Source: Hondaea fermentalgiana (taxonomy: Eukaryota; Sar; Bigyra; Thraustochytrida; Thraustochytriidae). Taken from it: a DNA stretch of 64,000 nt. The translations under genes were made by a program, and so were the position numbers. Of this stretch, positions 1 to 9,800 are shown one piece after another (within the stretch, counting starts at the first letter, position 1; every line of letters begins with the position of its first letter). Below the pieces are notes generated by a model that saw only the letters and a program-made list of their open reading frames with translations, searched no databases and was not told the DNA's origin. The stretch covers positions 116,834-180,833 of the forward strand of contig NPFB01000049.1 in assembly GCA_014084085.1 (NCBI GenBank), written 5' to 3'.

Positions 1-2215
1 AGGTCGTCTCGACAAGCAGCTCTTGTGTGGTTTTCCGGACGCGGAGGAGCGCGCGGGGCGAGGCGAGGCGAGGAGAGGAGGAGAGGAGGGCGAGAGACGG
101 CGCGATCTCTTTGATCTGCGCGTGAATGATGGGCGGCGCCCGTCCGTCGCGCCCATCAGGTCGGGTGGACGCCGCCGCCCCGCGCGCGCAGAGCAGGGGA
201 CCGCGTGGACGCCGCGCGCGCGCGCAGAGCAGGGGGCGGCGGCGCGAGGAGGCGACGCCGGCAGGCGCGTGGAGGCGGAGGCAGAGAGGCTGCCTAGGCG
301 GGCACGCCAGGCTAGCAAGAAAAGAACGGGGACCGCGGTCCCTGCGGTTCCCTTTCCTCTCTGCGGCGAGGTGGGAGGTGGTTGCAGAGGACAAAGAGAA
401 AGGGGGTCCGGCAGCTGCGGGAGGGGTTTACGTTGGGAGGCGATAGGATGAGGTCGTGAAGGTGTACCGCAGTGGGAGGTGCTGCGGGGGGAAGGGGACC
501 AGGGCGAGCATGGCTTGGAGAAAGACAGTGCAGCACAAATCGGTGCAGCACGGTTCGGCACGGCGCGAGGAGAGCCGCTGCTGCCGCCAGCCAAGAGAAG
601 GAGCGGCGCCGGCGGACGCAGCACGCCGGAGGGGCAATCTGGGAGGAGTGCTGCTGCAGCTGCTGCAGCTGCTGCAGCTGCAGCAGCAGCAGTGAGAGCA
701 GCAGCAACAAATCCAACGTGAAATAGCTCGGGCCCTCCTGCGCGACGCTCGGTCAGGACGCTTAGCTGCAGCTGCAGCTGCGGCTGGCGAACGACTGGTC
801 CTTGCTTCCGTGCTGTAGCGACGATTTTGGGCTGGAAACAGACACTTCATTGCTAGCGACTGCGAGTGCAAAAGACGCGCGCTTTCTCACGCCTTGAAGT
901 GGCCACTGGCATGCCCTGTAGACGGTCATACCGGCCTGGCGGAAGCGGCGAAACGGTCGACCGGGCCGTCCCTGCGACCAATCAATCGTCTGTGCTCACC
1001 CTCGCGTTCTGATCGAACGAAGTTAAAATCGTCGGCGGGAGGTGAAGTCCATGGCCGGTCAGCCGCATGGTCTACGCAAGGCTCGGGAGACGTGAAGACA
1101 TGGCTCGGAGCGACGATGGACAGCCGTGGCAAGTGCATGCATGCCCTCTCTTATGTTATGCAACGAGAGCATCATTGCTAAACAATTCTCCTGCTATCTT
1201 TTGACCGGAGACATGTTTACAATCGACGCAGCGCCAATTTCTGAAGTTCATTTTTGCACGATCTACCGGGCGCGCGCCCTGGTTTGTACCGCTCCATGTC
1301 GGGCATAACTGGTAACTCCCTGGTCCCCTGCAGCTCAGACAAGAAATTCACTTCAGATCGCGAGGTCTTCTGCTCCGCAGGGCATTGGCGCTGGAAGGAG
1401 TCTTTATCTTCTGAGCTCTGCTCTGGGTTTGTCAGGAAAGGTTCGGATCTCATGCATTTCTCTCACTTCCGCTGCCGCCGCACGTCTCGTGTATGCCAGT
1501 AAAACTGTACTTGGGGCAACCGCGATGCGTCCACGAGCTTTGATGCGAGTTCACTCGATGACTCCGTAGCAGTGCTTGTGCAAGCCGCCAGGGCTACATT
1601 TCTGCGACGTATTTACAAGTCGGCAATGCAGAATACCTATGACTTCGCTTTCCCAAGTGTACGAATTGCTCATACACCAGCAGCAAACCTCATACCGTAT
1701 TAGTTTCCTCGACACTTTGGCACGGAATACAATTGTAATTCAATGAAGCCGTTCATAGTAATCCCGTTGGCGACGGCCGGAGACCGACCCGGGTCGACTT
1801 GTCCGGTAGTGAATCCAAGATGCCCTAGAATATTATTCTCGACCACTTCCACAGCACCTTTCGACGCGAGAGCATTTTTGAAATAAATATGAAGCGCCGT
1901 TTAGCGTTGGCCTACTCTCGGGAGAGCACTGTACGTCTCGATTGACTCAAATGCAGTTTGGAGCGCGACAGGCACTCTTTCGAAGTTGAAACAGTTATTG
2001 GCGGTGTCGAGGCGTATCCCTGTGTCAACCCTTGATGCTATTGACGTTGGAAAAAATAGTCACCAGCGCCCTCCAAATCGAAATGAACCAAACTTCCCGA
2101 TGCGTGGTCTGCGCCGCGTTCAATACCTCAATCCAAGAGCATTGACCGTAGATCTCATTACTTCTTCAAGTTGGTTGAGACGAAACATTGAGTTTTATTT
2201 TGCGAACCAACAACC
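1..2215. other. Gene-free upstream region with CTG/CAG repeat
   Basis: I see no supportable gene here. The first 900 bases are very GC-rich; the open frames in them are Arg/Ala/Gly-rich on both strands and look like composition artefacts. A CTGCTGCAG-type tract at about 651-693 is partly self-complementary and could form a hairpin. From about 1150 to 2215 the composition falls to near 50% GC without long open frames. That stretch probably holds the promoter and 5' leader of the membrane-protein gene starting at 2216. Confidence 0.6.
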
Positions 2216-3760
2216 ATGACGCAGCAGGCTCGAGGCAAAGCGCGCGTGCTCCAAGTTGGTCTTTACTCGCCTCTCGTACCTGCTGGCGCTATCCCGCCCG
2301 CGCAGTATCCACCGCGATTCACGCTTCGGAAGGAAGCGCTGGCACTCGGAGTTCATGCGGTCGGGCTGGCGACGGGCCTCGTCGTGGGACATGGCATCGA
2401 GCTCAGCTTGCAAGCGCTGCCTGGACTTGCGACGCTGCACACCGCAGCGAGGCTGGGGGACCTCGTTACACTTATCTTCATGAGCAGCGCAGTCTTTGCC
2501 GGAGTGGCAAACGTTTTCCTCGGCCGAAGCGGTACCATGATGAGCCGATACGGGTCACGCTTGGAATGGATCAAGTGGGTTGCGCTCTTGACGCTCGTCC
2601 TGTGGCCAAGTCTGCTGTCTTTTTCGTTTCGACGCACGTCGGCACCCGTGTATGCGTTGGGACTCTTTGCCGGCTCGCATTTCGTATTCCTTGACAATGT
2701 GACGATTCTCCAGACGTTTGGGTCCAAGCTCGGACAAGGTCTTCCCGGTTGGAAACTCATGAGCAGGCGAGAACGCTTACTTGGGGTCGGCCTCCTTGCA
2801 GGCATCCTCGCCGTGATCTACATGCTCGCTGGGCATTTCTCCAGAGACGCGAGTGCTTTCTGGAGAACTGCTGGCACTTATGGAGTTCTGAGTTTAGGAC
2901 TGGCCGGAGGTTATCTCATGTGGGCTCGCGAGTGCTGCTTCCATGCGCATCACTACTTCAATTTTGGCCTTTTGCTACCATTGACGCCCTTTTCGGACCA
3001 CGGCGCTATCTTGCTCCAATCCTTTGTGCTCGGAAGCATGATCGAGGGCATCGCCTGCTGGGGCATGGACCCAATCTTCCACGATCCGCTCGCCGCCGAC
3101 ACCTGCTTTGCGACTCAGTTTTGGACTACTTTTCTCATCACCATGGACTCGCCGTCGTCGTCGTCGTGCTCGACGCTCATTCGTGTTCTCGCCTTCTTAC
3201 TGCGTCACGCCGCACAGCTCTCGGAGAAGCGCTTCTCGGCTTTGGGCCTTGGCATCCTGCGACCGCATCTCGCCCGCATGTCGGAAGATTTCATCAAAGC
3301 CGAGGACATTCTCTTGGCCAGGTCTGCATCTGCGCGGGGCCTGGAAATGAATTTCCCTCTCGAGGCCGCCCGTCATTACGATGACGATGATGCCAATGCC
3401 AATGCCAACTTGAACGACCACGATGATGATGACGATGACGTGTGGGCGTGGACCCGGGATGTGGCCTCGCAAATGGCCTCGAGCGACGCGGACCTCGTCG
3501 CCTTTTTGGACGTCGTCCCGCGAGGCCTCCTCGCCGGCAGCGAGGAGCTGCACCGCGCCGCGCAGGGCCGCCGCGGCGAGCCCCTGGGCGCTGCGCTGCG
3601 CGCGGCCTTGGCGACCCGCGGTCCCGGCAAAGACGCAGAAGTGCAACGGGTGCGCGCGGCGCTCGACTCCGCCGCACGGCCGGGGGCGCAGCAGACTGCG
3701 GACCCCGTGCTGCGGCGCGAGCGCGACCTGGTTCTGCTGCTGGCTTCGGTCGGCGCATAG
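2216..3760 (+). CDS. Unrecognised polytopic membrane protein with HAHHYFNF motif
   Basis: A 514-residue single-exon protein of a family I cannot name. The start is the first ATG, in a good context (ACC ATG). The first ~330 residues hold several hydrophobic segments that fit TM helices (around residues 40-60, 83-100, 120-140, 192-210 and 220-240). They are followed by a histidine-rich stretch HAHHYFNFGLLLPLTPFSDH and another hydrophobic helix. The conserved-looking His cluster at a membrane edge could bind metal or heme, but that is inference. After a Ser run and a Leu-rich helix, the tail is hydrophilic, with an Asp/Asn-rich stretch (DDDDANANANLND) and an Ala/Arg-rich end. The stop lies only 47 nt before the ATG of the next gene on the same strand, which is tight for a eukaryote and raises the option of one spliced gene. 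Confidence 0.65.
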   Translation: MTQQARGKARVLQVGLYSPLVPAGAIPPAQYPPRFTLRKEALALGVHAVGLATGLVVGHGIELSLQALPGLATLHTAARLGDLVTLIFMSSAVFAGVANVFLGRSGTMMSRYGSRLEWIKWVALLTLVLWPSLLSFSFRRTSAPVYALGLFAGSHFVFLDNVTILQTFGSKLGQGLPGWKLMSRRERLLGVGLLAGILAVIYMLAGHFSRDASAFWRTAGTYGVLSLGLAGGYLMWARECCFHAHHYFNFGLLLPLTPFSDHGAILLQSFVLGSMIEGIACWGMDPIFHDPLAADTCFATQFWTTFLITMDSPSSSSCSTLIRVLAFLLRHAAQLSEKRFSALGLGILRPHLARMSEDFIKAEDILLARSASARGLEMNFPLEAARHYDDDDANANANLNDHDDDDDDVWAWTRDVASQMASSDADLVAFLDVVPRGLLAGSEELHRAAQGRRGEPLGAALRAALATRGPGKDAEVQRVRAALDSAARPGAQQTADPVLRRERDLVLLLASVGA

Positions 3761-3807
3761 CGCAGCGGCGTCGGCGCCCGCCCGCGGGCAGGATCAGATC
3801 GTCCAGG

Positions 3808-6800
3808 ATGGACGTTGGCGCCGCCCGGCGACGGCGGCATGAACATGACTCGGGCGGCCCAGGGCCTCGGCGCGGAGGCCGTGCCCTCAGCGCGGGCTCG
3901 CAGCCTTCCCGAGACGGGGCGCTGGCCGCCGCGCCTGGCACGCCCGACCGGGCGCCGGCAACGTCGAGACGGGCTGCCGCAAAGGCCCAGACCCGCCGTG
4001 CAGGCGACCCCGAAAAGGGAGCGCGCTCGGCATCCTGGAACTCGTACGAGAGCTTCGACGCTGCCAGGAGCAGGCCGCCCTCGACACCAGACCCACAGGA
4101 CCTCCGTCAAGCTGCTGCCGACCTGCAAGAGGTCCTTCAGCTCTACGAGCGGCTCCTCGATGTCGGCGGGACCACCGCCACGCACGAACGCAACGGTCTG
4201 GGACCACCGGACCAGACCCAGCGCCAGCATGATGACGAAGACCTCCTCAAGCTTGTCCTCCCAACGCGGGAACTTGCTGCGCTCCAGCTTCATCAGCGTG
4301 ATCTCGTTGCAATCTTGCGCCAACGTATTCATAGAGCCCGTTCCCATGCTCGGGGCCTCGACGGCTTTGACGAGGGAGATGACTTCGACGATGAGGACAG
4401 GGACCTCTCTCAGTTGCCGCTGCGCATTTCTGGCGAAGCCCTCGTGCAAGATCTCGTCATTGACGGTCTGGAACGTTTCATGCGTGAGCGTGACCCTCGC
4501 GACCCGGCGCATCGAAGAGACTTGCTTCGTCTCCGCTATCAGCTTTCCCAAGTACGCAAGGATCGTGACAAGATTGTCGCAGTCATGATACAAAGAGAGC
4601 ACGTTGACCTTTCGCTCTACGGACAGGCCCGAGCCGTCCTTCTCAGCTCAGTCCGCGAGCTGCTTGACCCACCGGACGCAAATCCTGAAATTGACGAGTT
4701 CTCGCGCGTTGAAGGCACGCAAGGCACTCGAGCACGCGACGCACGACTCAAATCATCGTCTTCCGCAATGCGCAAATGGCGCATTGACGTCGAGGGAGAA
4801 GACGAGCGCGACGCGGCATCGCAGGCTAGTGAGCCCGATCTCGAAGCGAATGGATCAAGTCTACCCATGGATCGACTCGCCCAGGTTCGAGCACGCCTAA
4901 AGCAAGCTCGTGAACGCAAATTCAGACAGCAACAACAACAGCAACAGCAGCAGCAGCATCAACGGCAACATATTGACTCAAACTATGCGCAACGTCGCCA
5001 AGGACTCCAAAGACCTGATTCCCAAGAGCTCGAGCGCCTACAGCGCGCAAACGCCGAGCTTAGAGCAGAACTGCAGACAATGCAAAGGTCCCAACAAGAA
5101 AAGGAACGCCAGATTGATGCGCTGGAGCGCGATATGAAAGAACAGTCCGTCATGAACAGTCGTGTTATCAAGGAGATGGAAACCATGTACGAGGCCAAAA
5201 TTGAGCATGCCATCATCGAGCACGAAGCAGCTCTCGAAGATGTCCAGCGCGCACGTGCTCTTCTCGAATCGGAGCGCGACCAGCACAGCCGGGCTCTCGC
5301 TGATGTGCGCGCTCGCTTGTTAAAGCAGGCCCGCGAAGAAGCCCAGGATCACTTCAAGCAGTGGAAAGAAATTAGCGAGGGCGCCTGGCGCCAACAAGGT
5401 TCAATTCTCAGCACGCAAGCAGCTGCCAAGGCTCGCGACGAGGTCCAGGAGCAACTCATCGCCGCTGCAAGGGAAAACGAAAAACTTGCTGCTCGCAATG
5501 AAATTCTCGCTTCCGAAGTCAGGGGACTTCAAGCAAGATGTGAGCAGTTTGAAGCACAGTCGTCCATTGAGAAAACTCAAGCTTCTCAGAGCGCAGACTT
5601 TGAAAAGACCATTCACGACCTCAAACTGAGCTTGGAACAAGCACAGTTCCAGCGCGACACACTTCAAGAGGAGGCATTTACTTATGCAGAAGATCTCGCC
5701 AAAGCGCAAGCCGCCAACGATGAATTTGCTGCTGAAATGAGTCGCGTCCAAGAGGCTGCTCGGTCTCTGCAGCAAGACAGGGACTCACTCCAAGCTGACC
5801 TCATTACCAGCCAAGAGCACGCAAGTCAAGTCTGCGAGTCCCGAGATGCGGGTGCAGCTCAGATCGCACAGCTGCAAAGCAATCTGGAGCGAGCGCAAGC
5901 TGAACTCCGCGACGCTGCCATCGCAGCGGAGAGTCGCGAGGCCCAGCTGCGACACGAGCTCGAAAGTGTTCGATCCGAGCTCATGCATGCTCGTGAGTCG
6001 TGGAGCGCAACTTATGCTGAAAACGATGCTGAAACGTCTCACCTTCGGTCTCAGCTTGCTGCAGAAGCCAAGCGCAGCCAGTCTGCACAGGAGCACGTGG
6101 CTGACCTCGAAGCACAGATCGAGGGCCTGCGCATGCAAACAACCAATGAGCTCGAAGATGCCCGCGTGCATCATGTCAATGATGTACAAGCTTTACGTAC
6201 AGAAATCGAGCGTCTGCAAGCCGCCATAGCTGACAAGGACGACAACTTGCACAGCGCGGAGGATGCTCAAGCTCAGGCTGAGAAATTATTGCAGCAGCTG
6301 CGCGCAGAGATGCACCACAAACAGGATGCTCAAAGTACAGAGATGCGCGGCCTGCAACAGGCCCTGGAGAATGAGCGCATCCTGAGCGCAACCCTTCATG
6401 CAAGACTTGCTGACCACGACGCCGTCGCAAGCATGGCTGCAGAAGAAAGGGCGCAGAGTGAGCGCGAGGTCAGAGATTCTCCTTCCGAGTGCGGGCGTGC
6501 AGCTGAAGATAACACGCTTAACTCGTCAAGCGGCGTGCAAGAGGTGACCTTGCAACTTGAAAAGGAGCGAGATCAAGCTTATGAAGAGTTGATCCTTCTT
6601 CGGAACGAAGTTGATCAAGCAAAAAGAGACCTGACGCAAGAGCAGAATGAGAGGGCGCGTCTTGAACGCGAGCTTGCGGAATTGCAAGTAGATCATCAGA
6701 GGTTGTCTCAATACAATCATGGCACAGGTATGGGGAACGATATCGCGCAAGAGAGCGCAGGAGTCGAAGATGTCAATCAACAGGGCCAAGCAGATCAGCC

Positions 6801-9800
6801 AAGGTCCGAGGATGACCTTGAGAGACTTTCGCATGAAGTCGAGCACATTCGCGCGAGTGCCGCGCAAGCTCAGGCCGAAAGAGCACATCTCGAAGAACAA
6901 GTTGCGTACCTTCAGGGCGCTTTGGATCAGGCTCATGCCAAAATGAATGAATCCCAAGAACCCAACGGTGCCGTTCAAGGTCAAGCAGAGGAGCTGCAAG
7001 CCGAGCTCAAGCAAGCCCGCAAGGCCGCTTCTGATGCAGGGACCGAGCGCCTGCGCGTCGAAAGGCATGCTGCACAGCTCCAAGAGCTGCTCGCTCAGGA
7101 ACAGTCACACAACAGAAGAGAAGCAGCGAGTTTTGCTGCCGAAAAGTTTGCGCTCGAACGTCAAGTGGCAGATCTCCATGTCGCTCTCCACCGCCTGCAG
7201 CAGAGTCCCTCAACAAGAGACCGCGATGACGACACCCAAGAAGGTGGCGGCGGGCTTGGCCACCAGCTTGCGCAGCTGAATAGCACGCTTGCTCGAGCTC
7301 AAAAAGATAGTCTTGCAGCTGTCAATACTCAAGTCTCTCAGCTTCGCGACGCACTTGCAGAGTCAAAGAGCGCCAGGGACAAGCTCGAACAAGAGCAGTC
7401 CAGACTCACTTGCGAGCTTCAGGAAGCGCTGCAACAGAATGCTTGCCTCAAGGAGTCTAAAGCTAGCCTTGCGCAAGACCTGGAAGATTCGCGCCTTGCA
7501 CTTGAAGAAGTCCAACTTCAGAGCGAGCGCGAGCAAGCTGAAATCAAGGAGGCCTTGGAACGCCTTCGCGCGGCCTTGCAAGAGTCACAGCGCAATAGCG
7601 CCCAGGCCCAACTTCAAAGTGATAAGCTTTTAGGAGACCTTCGCACAACGCTCGCAGCTGTGCAAAGCCAATATGCAGAAAGCAAAGCTAGCAACAATGA
7701 ACTTGAGGAGGAGTTACAGCGTCTTCGGGTAACGTTGACAAATGCACAGAGCGACCACGCTGAAGTACAAGCGCACAGCGAACAGTTGATTTCAGAGCTG
7801 CGCGATTCCCTTCGAGACACGGAAAGTGAGCATGTACAGGAAAAGGACCGAAATGCTCATCTTGAGGGTGAACTTTCACAGTTGCGTTTGGCTCAAAAGA
7901 ACATGCAGGATGAAAATGCTCGTGTCCAATCTCAAAACGAAGAACTCGTAAACGATTTGCGGGCAGCGCTCGGAGAAGCTCATAACGTACAAGCACAGGC
8001 TGAGACGAATTGCGTTGAACTCGAAGAGCAGATAACGCAACTGCGCCAGGCCTTGGAAGATGCACAGCATGAAAGTGATCAAGCCACAGCGCAGAGCCAA
8101 GAGCTCATTACAGGCCTTCGCGCATCTCTTGAGGGTGCACAAGCCGAGCATACTCAAGGCTATACGCGCAACATCGAGCTCGAACAAGAGGTTGCACATT
8201 TGCGCCAGACCTTGGAAGATGCGCAGCGTGAAAATGCTCTAGCCACAGCGCAGAACGAAGAGCTCATTGCAGGCCTTCGCGCATCTCTTGAGGGTGCACA
8301 AGCCGAGCATAGTCAAGGCCATACGCGCAACATCGAGCTGGAACAGGAGGTTGCGCAATTGCGTCAGACCTTGGAAGAAGCTCAGCGTGAAAGCGCTAAA
8401 GCCACAACGCAGAGCGAAGAGCTCATTGCAGGTCTTCGCGCCTCTCTTCAAGACGCACAAGCCGAGCATACTCAAGGCCATACGCGCAACAGCGAGCTCG
8501 AACAAGAGGTCGCACATTTGCGCCAGACCTTGGAAGATGCGCAGCGTGAAAACGCTCAAGCCACATCGCAGAGCGAGGAACTCATCGCAGGCCTTCGTGC
8601 ATCTCTTCAGGGTGCACAAGCCGAGCATGCCCAAGGCAACACACGCACTAGCGAGCTTGAACAGGAGGTCAAACAGTTGCGTCAGACCTTGGAAGATGCA
8701 CAGCATGAAAGTGATCAAGCCACAGCGCAGAGCCAAGAGCTCATTGCAGACCTTCGTGCATCTCTTCAGGGTGCACAAGCCGAGCATGCCCAAGGCAACA
8801 CACGCACTAGCGAGCTCGAACAGGAGGTTGCACATTTGCGTCAGACCTTGGAAGATGCGCAGCGTGAAAACGCTCAAGCCACATCGCAGAGCGAGGAACT
8901 CATCGCAGGCCTTCGTGCATCTCTTCAGGGTGCACAAGCCGAGCATGCCCAAGGCAACACACGCACTAGCGAGCTGGAGCAGGAGCTTACGCAATTGAGA
9001 ATGAAGCTGGATCAAGTTCTAAAAGAGAACAATGATGTCATGAGTCAGCTTGCAAAGACTGAGGAGGAGGCAAGTAACTTGCGCAATTTGCTCGACGAGG
9101 CAAAATTCACAATTTCCAAGAGTCAGCAGGATCGTGTTACGCTTGACGGCGAGGTGAGCCGACTATGCTGCGCGCTCGACGATGCGCAACAGCAGATCAC
9201 GCAGGCAAACCATCAAAAGAAGCTCCTCGAACAAAGGGTGGAAGAACTCGGTGAGGCTGCTTCTATGACGCAAGTGCAGGACGCGGAAGTCGCATTGCGC
9301 AACTCTGCGAAAATGGAAGAGCTTCGGGAGCAGCTCGAGCAAGCACGTGCTGCCCTCGACGGTGCGCGGCAAAACGCTGCAGACGCACATGCAGAACAGG
9401 AAAGACTGGAACGTGACCTCGCTCAGGTTCGCGTCGAAAGCGAAGCCAACGAGGATGCTGCAGTCCACGCTAGAAACGAAAAGGAATCTCTCGAGCATCA
9501 GGTAGCACGAGTGCGTGAGTCACTGGAGCAGGTTCAAGAGACGAACGCGCAAGAGCGCTCTTCACTCATGGCCGAAAATTCGAAACTTGAGGAACAAATT
9601 TCGCAGCTCCGCAATGCCCTTGCACAGACGCAAGAAGCAGTGACTAGTGGCCAAGCAACCCTTGTAGCCGAGAACGCGCAATTAGAAAGCGAGCTGGAGG
9701 ATTTACGAACGCGCATCTCCCAGGAGCACCGGAGCAGCATGAATGGCAAGGTAGAAGCGGAGCGCGATGACCTGATGCGACAGGTCGTAGAACTCCAGAA

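Noticed and set aside
1..900. Leu/Gln-rich minus-strand frame over the CTG repeat (312-716)
   Set aside because: It is a translation of the trinucleotide repeat and flanking GC-rich DNA, with no other support.
3376..4602. 408-residue minus-strand open frame opposite the start of the giant coiled-coil gene
   Set aside because: It is antisense to two plus-strand coding frames, its second half is Arg/Ala/Pro-rich low complexity, and it has no recognisable domain. The plus-strand frame continues for 2,500 residues.
8239..9015. 258-residue minus-strand frame with repeated Cys/Leu-rich units
   Set aside because: This is the antisense image of the 159-bp coding repeats, so its regularity comes from the plus-strand array.
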